From the NCBI RefSeq assembly GCF_004345855.1, contig NZ_SLXN01000007.1, forward strand, positions 186,001-250,000: DNA of 64,000 nt, read 5' to 3'. Both the position numbers and the translations under genes were made by a program. The notes beneath the pieces are model-generated. The model was given only the letters and a program-made list of their open reading frames with translations. It was not told where the DNA came from and made no database searches. Of this stretch, positions 7,960 through 17,647 are shown piece by piece. The first letter of the stretch is position 1; each line of letters begins with the position of its first letter. This DNA is from Sphingomonas sp. BK235 (lineage in GTDB: Bacteria > Pseudomonadota > Alphaproteobacteria > Sphingomonadales > Sphingomonadaceae).

Positions 7960-9294
7960 ATGGCGACACGCGCGGACGGCACGACCTGGCGGGACGGGAT
8001 CAGGCCCTATGTCGAACGCGGCCCCGTCGCGGCGTTCGCGCTGGGTGTGTCCTCGGGCTTCCCCTACGCCATGATCGCCGCGACGCTGACGACACGGCTG
8101 GCGCAGGACGGGATCGACAAGAAGACCGTCACCGCGTTCAGCCTCGCCTTCCTCGCCTATAATCTCAAGTTCCTCTGGGCCTGGGTGGTCGACGGCGTGC
8201 GGCTGCCGGTGATCGGGCGGCTGGGCCAGCGCGTGTCGTGGCTGCTGTTCGCGGGCACGCTGGTGATCGCCGCGGTGGTGCATCTCGCCTTCGCCGACCC
8301 GCGGGCCAGCATCGCCGCGACCGCGGTCGCCGCGGTGCTCGTCGGCGTCGCGGGGGCGACCTATGACATCGTCATCGACGCCTATCGCATCGAGATCCTC
8401 GAGCCGCGCCAGCTCGGCGTCGGATCGGGGATGAGCCAATATGGCTGGCGCATCGGCTCGGCCGGGGCGGCGTCGCTCGCGCTGATCGTGGCGGCGCGCT
8501 ACGGCTGGACCGCGGCCTATTGCGCCTGCGCGACGCTGGCGCTGCCCGCCATGCTCGCCGCGCTGGTGGTGGGCGAGCCGCGCCGCCACCGCGATCCGGT
8601 GCGCCGCCGCGGCATGGGCGAGGCGCTCGCGGCGACGTGGCAGCCGTTCACCGAATTCTTCCAGCGGCCCGGCGCGGTGGTGATCCTGCTGTTCATCCTG
8701 ATCCACAAGATCGGCGACACGCTGGGGCAATTGGTGCTGCGGCTGCTGCTCGACTCACTCGGCTTCAGCAACGACGAGATCGCGCTGTACGACGTCGGGG
8801 TCGGCTTCTGGGCCTTCCTCGTCGGCATCTTCATCGGCGGCTGGCTCTACGCGCGGTTGGGCATGAAGCGCTCGGTGCTGCTCAGCCTCGTGCTGATGGC
8901 GGTGTCCAACGTCAGCTTCGCGCTGCTCGCCGCGACGGGGCACAGCAACCTGGGGCTGGCGGGCGCGATGATCTTCGAGAACGTCGCCTCCGGGATCGGC
9001 GGGGTCACCGTGGTCGCTTATTTCTCGGCGCTGTGCGACCTGCGCTTCACCGCCGCGCAATATGCGCTGATCTCGGCCGCCTCGAGCATCGTGGGGCGGA
9101 TCGTCACCGGCACCACCGCGGGTGCGCTGGTGGAGCGGTTCGGCTATGTCGGCTTCTACTGGCTGACGGTCGCGGCCGCGCTGCCGGGCGTGCTGCTGTT
9201 CTTCTGGATGGGGCGTTCGGGGCTGATCGACCGCTCGGTCGGCAGCGCCGGCACCGAGGGACCGGGCGACGCGCGCGACGGGCGGATGGCATAG
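7960..9294 (+). CDS. ampG: AmpG-like muropeptide permease (MFS)
   Basis: 444 residues with about twelve hydrophobic segments. The N-terminal GVSSGFPYAMIAATLTTRLA and the FLAYNLKFLWAWVVDGVRLP segment are typical of AmpG permeases, which import GlcNAc-anhydroMurNAc peptides for cell-wall recycling and beta-lactamase induction. The C-terminal half contains DSLGFSNDEIALYDVG and a final hydrophobic hairpin (PGVLLFFWMGRSGLI). TTG 7957 directly precedes ATG 7960; the ATG is preferred. It is functionally tied to amgK-murU about 47 kb away. The 255 bp upstream carry no gene I can support. Confidence 0.85.
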   Translation: MATRADGTTWRDGIRPYVERGPVAAFALGVSSGFPYAMIAATLTTRLAQDGIDKKTVTAFSLAFLAYNLKFLWAWVVDGVRLPVIGRLGQRVSWLLFAGTLVIAAVVHLAFADPRASIAATAVAAVLVGVAGATYDIVIDAYRIEILEPRQLGVGSGMSQYGWRIGSAGAASLALIVAARYGWTAAYCACATLALPAMLAALVVGEPRRHRDPVRRRGMGEALAATWQPFTEFFQRPGAVVILLFILIHKIGDTLGQLVLRLLLDSLGFSNDEIALYDVGVGFWAFLVGIFIGGWLYARLGMKRSVLLSLVLMAVSNVSFALLAATGHSNLGLAGAMIFENVASGIGGVTVVAYFSALCDLRFTAAQYALISAASSIVGRIVTGTTAGALVERFGYVGFYWLTVAAALPGVLLFFWMGRSGLIDRSVGSAGTEGPGDARDGRMA

Positions 9295-9368
9295 GGCCAT
9301 CGCGCGGGACGAGGCGCGTCATCCCTTCTTCGACCACGCAGGTGGGAAGAAGGGCGGGCGCCCCAGCC

Positions 9369-9803
9369 TCACAGCGACACCGGCCGTCCCTCGTCGGCGA
9401 AGGCCATCGCCACCGCCGCAGCGCTGGCGAGCACGCCGTCGACGTGGCGCTGGCCGAGCAGGTCCTGCATCAGCAGGCGCGCGCTCTCCACGCGGGTCTC
9501 GACGCGCGCGAGCACCGAGAGCAGCACCTGCTCCGAGGGTGTCATGCGCGCGCAGCAGCACGGCGCGATCGCGATCGGCGCGGCGGCGTTGGCGGCCATG
9601 TCCGCCATCAGCGCGCGGATCAGCGTCAGCGGGCGGCGGAACGCCTCGCCGAAGGCGGTGAACAGCGCGTGCGCCGCGCGCGCGTCGGCCAGTCCATGCG
9701 CGCCCATCCGCCGCATCGCGAACAGGACGACGCGGGCGTTGCCGCACTCGGGCAAGGCATAGGGCAGGGCCTGGAGGGTGGCGGCGGCGGACAGCTCGGA
9801 CAT
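9369..9803 (-). CDS. Small conserved sphingomonad protein, DUF6628-like
   Basis: 144 residues from the ATG at 9803, chosen because GAGGAG lies 8 bases upstream. The protein is helical and Ala-rich with a distinctive FAMRRMGAHGLADARAAHAL segment, a Cys triplet in APCCCARMTPSE and a C-terminal LLGQRHVDGVLASAAAVAMA. The pattern resembles a family of unknown function found in sphingomonads that I recall as DUF6628. The Cys-Cys-Cys motif could bind metal or a cofactor, but that is speculation. It lies between ampG (convergent) and folC. Confidence 0.68.
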   Translation of the reverse strand: MSELSAAATLQALPYALPECGNARVVLFAMRRMGAHGLADARAAHALFTAFGEAFRRPLTLIRALMADMAANAAAPIAIAPCCCARMTPSEQVLLSVLARVETRVESARLLMQDLLGQRHVDGVLASAAAVAMAFADEGRPVSL

Positions 9804-9871
9804 ACGGGCGACTCCTCGTTCGTCCCGCAAGGTCGTTCACGCGCTATTGATAGTCAATCGCAAACTTGGAT

Positions 9872-11194
9872 TTAGTCGGGCAGCTCGTCGTTCGCCTTCA
9901 ACACCTCACCGGCGAGGTACAGCGAGCCGAGGATCAGCAGCGCGCCGGGCGCCGCCTGCGCCACTGCGTCGATCGCCGCGCCGAGCGAGCCCGCGGTCGC
10001 GGTGGCGGGCACGCCCAGCTCGCGCGCCAAGGCGGCGAGATCGGCCGGATCGTGGTGCGCATGGCCGGGCACGGGCAGCGCGACGAGCTGCCCGACGCGG
10101 TGCGCGATCGGCGCGAGCAGGCCGCGCGGGTCCTTGTTCGCCAGCATGCCGAGCACCAAGGCGAGCGAGCGCGCCTCGCCCGCGCCGGCGACCCGGTCGA
10201 TCGCGGCACCGAGCGCGCGGCCGGCTGATTCATTGTGGCCGCCGTCGAGCCACACCGGGGTGGCGCCGAGCGGCGCCGTGAGCGGACCGTCACCGAGCCG
10301 CTGGAGCCGCGCCGGCCAACGTGCGCCGCGCGCCGCTTCGGCGAGCGCGGCGTCGCCGACCGCGAGCCGGTCCTGCGCGCGCAGCATCGCCGCGGCGAGC
10401 GCGAGATTGTGCGCCTGGTGCGCGCCCGGCAGCGCGGGGAGCGGAAGGGTGACGCTGCCGCGCCGGTCGCTGAACTCGACGCCGGCCTCGGTCACGCGGT
10501 GCTGCCACGCCGCGCCCTCGGCCAGCAGGGGCGCGCCGGCCGCCGCGGCGGCGCGCGCCACCGGCTCGGCCGCCTCGGGCGGGTACAGCATCGTCACCAG
10601 CGGCGCGCCCGGCTTGGCGATCCCCGCTTTCTCCGCCGCGATCTGCGCGAGCGTGTCGCCGAGGAAGGCCTGGTGGTCGATCCCCAGCGCGGCGACGCCG
10701 CAGACCAGCGGCGCGGGCAGCACGTTGGTGGCGTCGAGCCGGCCGCCGAGCCCGACCTCGATCACGCAGGCGTCCGCGGGCGCGCGCGCGAAGGCGAGGA
10801 AGGCGGCGGCGGTGGTCACCTCGAAGAAGCTCGCGCCGAGGTCGCCCGCGACGTCGAGCACCTCCGCCAGCAGCGGCGCGAGCGCGTCGTCGTCGATGAG
10901 ACGGCCGGCGAGGCGGATGCGCTCGTTGAAGCGGACGAGGTGCGGGCTGGTATAAGCGTGGACGCGGTGCCCCGCCGCCTCCAGCGCGGCGCGCAGATAG
11001 GCGCAGGTCGAGCCCTTGCCGTTGGTGCCCGCGACGTGGAACACCGGCGGCAGATCGCGCTGCGGGTCGCCGAGCCGCGCGAGCAGCCGCGTGATCCGCT
11101 CCAGCCCGAGCACGTCGGCGCCGGGCGAGAGCGCCCACAGCCGGTCGAGCTGCGCCTGGACGCGCGGGTCGGCGGAGACGGCGTGGTCGGCCAT
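9872..11194 (-). CDS. folC: Bifunctional folylpolyglutamate synthase / dihydrofolate synthase
   Basis: 440 residues of the Mur-ligase fold. It adds L-glutamate to dihydropteroate and later to folates. The ATP-binding loop HVAGTNGKGST is at 53-63, followed by YTSPHLVRFNERIR near 81-94 (substrate loop) and VIEVGLGGRLDATNV. The C-terminal domain contains WLDGGHNESAGRAL and LALVLGMLANKD. It begins 19 bp after accD, closing the trpF-trpB-trpA-accD-folC operon, an arrangement well known in alphaproteobacteria. Confidence 0.96.
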   Translation of the reverse strand: MADHAVSADPRVQAQLDRLWALSPGADVLGLERITRLLARLGDPQRDLPPVFHVAGTNGKGSTCAYLRAALEAAGHRVHAYTSPHLVRFNERIRLAGRLIDDDALAPLLAEVLDVAGDLGASFFEVTTAAAFLAFARAPADACVIEVGLGGRLDATNVLPAPLVCGVAALGIDHQAFLGDTLAQIAAEKAGIAKPGAPLVTMLYPPEAAEPVARAAAAAGAPLLAEGAAWQHRVTEAGVEFSDRRGSVTLPLPALPGAHQAHNLALAAAMLRAQDRLAVGDAALAEAARGARWPARLQRLGDGPLTAPLGATPVWLDGGHNESAGRALGAAIDRVAGAGEARSLALVLGMLANKDPRGLLAPIAHRVGQLVALPVPGHAHHDPADLAALARELGVPATATAGSLGAAIDAVAQAAPGALLILGSLYLAGEVLKANDELPD

Positions 11195-11213
11195 CGGGCG
11201 GGGGCGCGTCGCC

Positions 11214-12077
11214 TCAGGCGGCGCGGCGCTCGCCGCAGAGATAGCCGATTACGGTGGCGAGGCGGTCGCGCAGCTCGCGGCGGTGGACCACCATGTCGAT
11301 CAGGCCGTGCTCGAGATAATATTCGCTGGTCTGGAAGTCCTCGGGCAGCTTCTCGCGGATCGTGTTCTCGATCACGCGGCGGCCGGTGAAGGCGAGCGTC
11401 GCCTTGGGCTCGGCGATCTGGACGTCGCCCAGCATCGCATAGGCCGCCATCACGCCGCCCGAGGTCGGATCGGTCAGCACGACGATATAGGGCAGGCCGG
11501 CGTCGTGGAGCAGCTGGATCGCCACCGTGCTGCGCGGCATCTGCATCAGGCTGAGGATGCCCTCCTGCATGCGCGCGCCGCCGCTGGCGGTGAAGACGAT
11601 GAAGGGCGCGCGGTCCTTGATCGCGGCCTCGACGCCCTGGACGAACGCCTCGCCGACCGCCTGGCCCATCGAGCCGCCCATGAAGGCGAAGTCCTGCACG
11701 CCGATCACGACTCGCTGGCCGTGGATCGTGCCGCGCGCGTTGACGAAGGCGTCCTGCTCGCCGGTGCTGGCGCGCGCCGCCTTGAGCCGGTCGGCATAGC
11801 GCTTCGAGTCGCGGAACTTGAGCGGGTCCTCGGCGGCGCGCGGCGGCGCCAGCACCTCGGTGCTGCCCTCGTCGAGCAGATAGGCGAAGCGCTGCTTCGG
11901 CCCGATGCGCTCGTGGTGGTCGCAGTTCGGGCAGACGAACTGGTTGTCCTCCAGCTCCTTGTTGAACACCATCGTGCCGCAGCCCTTGCACTTGTGCCAG
12001 AGGGTGTCGGCGCCCTGCGTCTTGGCGCCGGGCACGAAGCCACCGATCGCGTTGCGGACGTTGCTGAGCCAGCTCAT
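11214..12077 (-). CDS. accD: Acetyl-CoA carboxylase carboxyltransferase subunit beta
   Basis: 287 residues. It forms the alpha2beta2 carboxyltransferase with AccA, moving CO2 from biotin to acetyl-CoA for fatty-acid synthesis. The N-terminal zinc ribbon is intact, with Cys30, Cys33, Cys49 and Cys52 (CKGCG and CPNCDHH). Crotonase-fold signatures follow: FAFMGGSMGQAVGEAF, FTASGGARMQEG and LTDPTSGGVMAAYAMLGD. The start ATG overlaps the trpA stop by 4 bp (ATGA), so the two are translationally coupled. Confidence 0.97.
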   Translation of the reverse strand: MSWLSNVRNAIGGFVPGAKTQGADTLWHKCKGCGTMVFNKELEDNQFVCPNCDHHERIGPKQRFAYLLDEGSTEVLAPPRAAEDPLKFRDSKRYADRLKAARASTGEQDAFVNARGTIHGQRVVIGVQDFAFMGGSMGQAVGEAFVQGVEAAIKDRAPFIVFTASGGARMQEGILSLMQMPRSTVAIQLLHDAGLPYIVVLTDPTSGGVMAAYAMLGDVQIAEPKATLAFTGRRVIENTIREKLPEDFQTSEYYLEHGLIDMVVHRRELRDRLATVIGYLCGERRAA

Positions 12078-12879
12078 GCGGTCATCTCTCTTGCCTCGGC
12101 GGTGGCCGCGAGGGCCGCCGCGAGCGATTGGACATAGGCGGTGACGGGCGCCGCCGCGGCCGCGCCGTGCTGCGCGACCAGCTCGACGATCGCCGAGCCG
12201 ACCACCACGCCGTCGGCGACGCGCGCAATCGCGCCCGCCTGCTCAGGGGTGCGCACGCCGAAGCCGACCGCGACGGGCAGGTCGGTCGCCGCCTTGAGCC
12301 GCGCCACCGCCTCCTCGATCGACGCCTGCACCGCCTGCTGCTTGCCGGTGATGCCCGCGACGGAGACGTAGTAGAGGAAGCCGTCCGCGCCCGCGAGCAC
12401 CTCGCCGACGCGCTCGCCCACGGTGGTGGGGGTGGCGAGGCGGATCATCGCCACGTCCGCGTCGCGCAGCGCCGGGCCGAGCGCCTCATCCTCCTCGGCG
12501 GGGATGTCGACGCAGATCACGCCGTCCACCCCCGCGTCGCGCGCCGCGGCGGCGAACCAGTCCGGGCCGCGCCGCAGCATCGGGTTGGCATAGCCCATCA
12601 GCACCAAAGGCACGTGCGGGTGGCGCGCGCGGAAGTCGGTCGCGATCCGCAGGATGTCGGCGGTGCGCGTGCCCGCGGCGAGCGAGCGGATGTTGGCCGC
12701 CTGGATCGCGGGACCGTCCGCCATCGGGTCGGTGAAGGGCATGCCGAGCTCGATCACGTCGGCGCCGCCAGCGACCAAAGCGTCGAGGATCGCCGGCGTC
12801 GCGGTCGCGTCAGGGTCGCCCGCGGTGACGAAGCACACCAGCGCGGCGCGGCCCTTGGCGAAGGCGTCGGACAGCCGCG

Positions 12880-12883
<4 letters not shown>
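12074..12883 (-). CDS. trpA: Tryptophan synthase subunit alpha
   Basis: 269 residues, a TIM barrel that releases indole from indole-3-glycerol phosphate and channels it to TrpB. The catalytic pair is visible as Glu45 in VIELGMPF and Asp56 in TDPMADGP; the indole loop region VLMGYANPM and the phosphate site GFGVRTPEQA are also clear. It overlaps trpB and accD by 4 bp each, consistent with tight coupling within the trpFBA operon. Confidence 0.97.
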
Positions 12884-14135
<1,252 letters not shown>

Positions 14136-14139
<4 letters not shown>

Positions 14140-14774
14140 AGCTGGGCGACCCGTTGCAGGAAGGCGGCGATCTTGTCCACGTCCTTGACGCCGGGCGCGC
14201 GCTCGACGCCGGAGGAGACGTCCACCAGCCGCGCGCCGGTCAGCGCCGCGGCCTCGGCGACGTTGCCGGCGTCGAGCCCGCCCGACAGCGCCCAAGGGAG
14301 CGGGTGGCGTGCGCCGTCGAGCAGCCGCCAGTCGAAGCGCACGCCCATCCCGCCGGGCAAAGCGGCGTCGTCGGGGGTCTTGGCGTCGTAGAGCAGCCGG
14401 TCGGCGGCGCCGGCGAAGGTGGGCGCGGCGGCGAGGTCGGCGGCGGTCTTCACCGCCAGCGCGACCCAGGTTTCGACACCGGCGGTTCGGCGCAGCGCGG
14501 CGGCGCGCCCGGGAGTCACCTTGTGGAGCTGGATCGCGTCGAGCCGCGCCGCGGCGACCGCCTCGGCGACGAGCGAGTCGTCGGGGTCGACGAAGACGCC
14601 GACGCGCCGCGCGCGATCGCCGGTGCGCGCGGCGAGCGCGGCCGCCTGGTCGAAGGCGAGGTGACGCGGCGAGGGCGGAAAGAAGACGAAGCCGACATGG
14701 CTCGCGCCCCCGGCGAGCGCGGCGTCGAGCGTGTCGGGCGTGGAGAGGCCGCAGATCTTGGCGGTGACGGGCAT
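14136..14774 (-). CDS. trpF: Phosphoribosylanthranilate isomerase
   Basis: 212 residues from the ATG at 14774 (MPVTAKICGL); an in-frame ATG at 14804 is possible but adds a proline-rich leader unlike the family. TrpF performs the Amadori rearrangement of PRA to CdRP. The general-base cysteine (Cys8 in KICGL), the VGVFVDPDD strand, the IQLHK motif and the C-terminal VDVSSGVERAPGVKD phosphate site are present. First gene of trpF-trpB-trpA-accD-folC; no attenuator-like leader is visible upstream, where a palindromic repeat element lies. Confidence 0.95.
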
Positions 14775-14900
14775 GACGGACTCGAGCGGTGGAGGCGGCG
14801 ACATAGGCGTGGCGGGGCGGGAATGCCACGCTTGGAGGGCGACGCGGAGAACGGCGTCATGTGGGGCGGGACCTTCGTGGCGGCAGCCCTACTTCTTCCC

Positions 14901-14996
14901 CGTCATCCCGGACTTGGTCCGGGATCCACCCTTCGGCGGGAGCAACGCCGTCAGAAAGTGCGGCACGGTGGATCCCGGAACAAGTCCGGGATGACG
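14901..14996. repeat. Dispersed double-hairpin repeat, copy A
   Basis: Two inverted arms, CGTCATCCCGGACTTGG... and its reverse complement ending ...AGTCCGGGATGACG, flank a ~35-bp spacer. Each arm also folds alone (CCCGGA with TCCGGG around a 5-base loop). It occupies most of the ~295-bp gap between trpF and pyrF, which otherwise holds nothing I can support; the trpF promoter must lie here too. Confidence 0.9.
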
Positions 14997-15069
14997 GCAG
15001 GAGTGGAGGAGGACAGCTTCTACGCCAACCTAGGTGCGGGTCGTGGCTGCGCGGTAGCCCCCAAGGGTC

Positions 15070-15744
15070 CTACAGCGTCGCGGCGATCGCGCGCGCGGCG
15101 GCGTCGGGGTCCTCGGCCTGGGTGATCGGGCGGCCGATCACCAGGATCGAGGCGCCGTCGTCGGCGGCCTGGCGCGGCGTCACCACGCGCTTCTGGTCGC
15201 CGACGACGCCGTCCGCCGGGCGTACGGCGGGCACCACGAAGAAGCCGTCCGACCATGCCGCCTTGGCCGCGCGCACCTCGGCGCCCGAGCAGACGATCCC
15301 GTCCAACCCGGCGGCGCGCGCCAGCTCGGCGAGGCGCAGCACATGGTCGTGCGCGCTGCCCGCCACGCCGGTGTCGGCGAGGTCGCGCTCGTCGAGGCTG
15401 GTCAGCATCGTCACCGCGACCACCCTGGTGTCGGGATGCGCTGCGGCCTTGGCGTCCTCCAGCATCGCGCGACCGCCGGCGGCGTGGACGGTCAGCACCG
15501 CGGGGGCGAGCGGCGCGAGCGACTGCACCGCCTTGGCCACGGTGTTGGGGATGTCGTGGAGCTTGAGGTCGAGGAAGACGGGCAACCCGATCTCCTCGAT
15601 CGCGCGCACCCCCGCGGGGCCGTTGGCGCAGAAGAACTCGAGCCCCAGCTTGATCCCGCCGACATGGTGCCGGACCTTGGTGGCGAGCGCCTGCGCGCGC
15701 GTCAGATCGGGGGTGTCGAGCGCGACGAAGACCCGGCTGCTCAT
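15070..15744 (-). CDS. pyrF: Orotidine-5'-phosphate decarboxylase
   Basis: 224 residues from the ATG at 15744, whose first base is the last base of the upstream lapA-like stop (TGATG). It makes UMP from OMP. The catalytic Asp-Lys-x-x-Asp array is visible as LDLKLHDIPNT (Asp59, Lys61, Asp64), with FVALDTPDL at the N-terminus and LVIGRPITQAEDP at the C-terminus contributing to phosphate binding. Overlap with the LapA-like gene suggests translational coupling. Confidence 0.97.
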   Translation of the reverse strand: MSSRVFVALDTPDLTRAQALATKVRHHVGGIKLGLEFFCANGPAGVRAIEEIGLPVFLDLKLHDIPNTVAKAVQSLAPLAPAVLTVHAAGGRAMLEDAKAAAHPDTRVVAVTMLTSLDERDLADTGVAGSAHDHVLRLAELARAAGLDGIVCSGAEVRAAKAAWSDGFFVVPAVRPADGVVGDQKRVVTPRQAADDGASILVIGRPITQAEDPDAAARAIAATL

Positions 15745-16100
15745 CACGCGACTCCCGGCGGCACGGCACCCGGCACCGCGGCGGGCGGTGGCGGGGCAAA
15801 CGGCGCGACGGTGGCCGGCACGGCGGGATCGCCCGCGCGCGCGGCGGCGAGCGCGCGCTCGGTCTCCAGCGCGCGCTCCGCGGCGGTGAGCCGCTGGCGC
15901 AGCCGGAAGCGCATCAAATGCTGATAGACCAGCGTCGGCACGAAGCCGAGCAGGAAGGTGGTGAGCAGCAGCAGCGGGAGGTTCACCTCCGCCACCAGCC
16001 CGCCGAACAGCTGGATCGAGATGGTGGTCCAGTTGCCGAAGGTGAACACCGCGGCGAGGAACGCCATCAGGCACCAGAACAGGAGCTTCAGGAACTGCAT
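15744..16100 (-). CDS. LapA/DUF1049-family membrane protein
   Basis: 118 residues. Two membrane segments, about residues 3-21 (FLKLLFWCLMAFLAAVFTF) and 41-59 (NLPLLLLTTFLLGFVPTLV), enclose a short NWTTISIQLFG loop; a charged helix and a Pro/Ala-rich tail follow. This is the layout of the LapA (lipopolysaccharide assembly protein A) domain. In other bacteria LapA works with LapB at the inner membrane to tune LPS synthesis; no lapB is visible here, so the role is by family only. Confidence 0.78.
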   Translation of the reverse strand: MQFLKLLFWCLMAFLAAVFTFGNWTTISIQLFGGLVAEVNLPLLLLTTFLLGFVPTLVYQHLMRFRLRQRLTAAERALETERALAAARAGDPAVPATVAPFAPPPPAAVPGAVPPGVA

Positions 16101-16176
16101 CGGCGCACGCTAGGCGGCGCGCCAGCGTTTTACCAGTGCGTGCTGGCGCGCCGCGGCGGTGCGGATCGGGACGGCG

Positions 16177-16410
16177 TCAGCGTCGGTCGCTGCCATAGGC
16201 CTGGCCCGAATCGATGTCGTCCTGCTTGGTCGCGCGCTGTTCGGCGTCGGGGGCGTCGACCTGCGCCAGATCGGCGCGGCTGCCCAGGTCGCGTGCCAGC
16301 GCGCCGCCGGCGCTGCCGGGCACCGCCTCGCCCGCGGGGATCATGCCCTCGATCACCTGCTTGTCGTCATGCGCGCGCGCGCTCTGGGTACGCGGGTTCT
16401 CGTCGGCCAT
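16177..16410 (-). CDS. Small acidic hypothetical protein
   Basis: 77 residues from the ATG at 16410, chosen because AAGGAGA lies 8-9 bases upstream. It is hydrophilic and probably disordered (MADENPRTQSARAHDDKQVI, later DAEQRATKQDDIDSGQAYGS), with no membrane segment or known motif. The IEGMIPAGEAVPGSAGGALA stretch is the least charged part. I do not recognise the family; the good ribosome-binding site and position between lapA-like and greB genes support it as real. Confidence 0.6.
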   Translation of the reverse strand: MADENPRTQSARAHDDKQVIEGMIPAGEAVPGSAGGALARDLGSRADLAQVDAPDAEQRATKQDDIDSGQAYGSDRR

Positions 16411-16459
16411 CGGCTCTCTCCTTCGCAGGCACCAACGGGCCGCGGCGGGGCGCCGTTCC

Positions 16460-16942
16460 TCATCCGGCCGGATAAGTGATCGCGACGATCTCATAGTCAC
16501 GCTCGCCCGCGGGGAGGTGGACGCGGCGCAGGTCGCCCACCGCCGCGCCGCGCAGCGCGCGCGCGAGCGGGGCGTTCCAGCCGATCCGACCCGCGCCCGC
16601 GTCGGCCTCGTCGTCGCCCACCAGGGTCAGCGCGCGCTGATGATCGTCCTCGTCGGCGATGGTGACGCTCGCGCCGAACCACACGCGCGTGCGATCGGGC
16701 TGCGCCGCGGGATCGACCACCTTGGCCGCCTTCATCCGCTTGGACAGCCAGCCGAGTCGCCGGTCGATCTCGCGCAGCCGCTTGCGGCCGTAGATGTAAT
16801 CGCCGTTCTCCGAGCGATCGCCGTTGCCCGCGGCCCAGGCGATCGTCTCCACCAGCGCGGGACGCTCGGTGGCGAACAGCGTGTCATATTCGGCGCGCAG
16901 CGCCGCGAAGCCGGCGGGGGTGATGTAATTGGGGCGGTCCAT
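16460..16942 (-). CDS. greB: Transcription elongation factor GreB
   Basis: 160 residues. GreB enters the RNA polymerase secondary channel and stimulates cleavage of backtracked RNA. The N-terminal coiled coil begins YITPAGFAALRAEYD and turns at GDRSENGDYIYGRKRLREID, whose tip acids are catalytic in the family. The C-terminal FKBP-like domain contains IGWNAPLARALRGAAVGD. DYIYGRKRLREIDRR favours GreB over GreA. It stands alone on the minus strand. Confidence 0.93.
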   Translation of the reverse strand: MDRPNYITPAGFAALRAEYDTLFATERPALVETIAWAAGNGDRSENGDYIYGRKRLREIDRRLGWLSKRMKAAKVVDPAAQPDRTRVWFGASVTIADEDDHQRALTLVGDDEADAGAGRIGWNAPLARALRGAAVGDLRRVHLPAGERDYEIVAITYPAG

Positions 16943-16996
16943 CGGCGCGGTGCTACGCGATGCGCGGGTCCGAGGAAATATTGCGCCGGGCGGCGG

Positions 16997-17647
16997 CTAG
17001 CCGATCGACTCGATCACCGCGGCGCGCAGCTCGGCCATGCCCATCCCGGTCTCGCTCGAGGTCTGCAGGATCTGCGGGTGCGCCGCGGGGCGCTGGCGCG
17101 CCTCCTCCTCGGTACGCGCCAGCACCGCGGCGAGGTCGGTCGCCTTCACCTTGTCCGCCTTGGTCAGCACCAGGCGATAGCTCACCGCCGCCTTGTCGAG
17201 CATCGCGAGCACCTCGCGGTCGACCTCCTTGATGCCGTGGCGGCTGTCAATCAGCACCAGCGCGCGCTTCAGCGCCTGCCGCCCGCGCAGATAGTCGTTC
17301 ACCAGGAAGCGCCATTTCTTGACGACGTCCTTGGGCGCCTTGGCAAAGCCGTAGCCGGGCATGTCGACCAGCCGGAACATCGCCGGCTCGCCGACGTCGA
17401 AAAAATTGAGCTCCTGCGTCCGCCCCGGCGTCACCGAGGTGCGCGCCAGCGCCTTGCGGCCGACCAACGCGTTGAGCAGCGACGACTTGCCGACGTTCGA
17501 GCGCCCGGCGAACGCCACCTCGGGCATCTCCGCCGGCGGCAGATACTCGAGCGCGGGCGCCGACTTCAGGAACTCGACCGGCCCGGCGAAGCGCTTGCGC
17601 GCCGCCTCGATCAGCTCCTCGTCGAAGGTGGCGCCGTCCTCGCTCAT
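16997..17647 (-). CDS. engB: Ribosome biogenesis GTP-binding protein EngB (YihA/YsxC)
   Basis: 216 residues from the ATG at 17647, overlapping the yidC stop (ATGA). TRAFAC GTPase that helps 50S subunit assembly. G1 is GRSNVGKS at 48-55, G2 TSVTPGRTQ, G3 DMPGYGFA, G4 LTKADK and G5 near TSSETG. A longer reading of the frame upstream would run into yidC and lacks support. Last gene of the rpmH-rnpA-yidD-yidC-engB operon. Confidence 0.96.
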   Translation of the reverse strand: MSEDGATFDEELIEAARKRFAGPVEFLKSAPALEYLPPAEMPEVAFAGRSNVGKSSLLNALVGRKALARTSVTPGRTQELNFFDVGEPAMFRLVDMPGYGFAKAPKDVVKKWRFLVNDYLRGRQALKRALVLIDSRHGIKEVDREVLAMLDKAAVSYRLVLTKADKVKATDLAAVLARTEEEARQRPAAHPQILQTSSETGMGMAELRAAVIESIG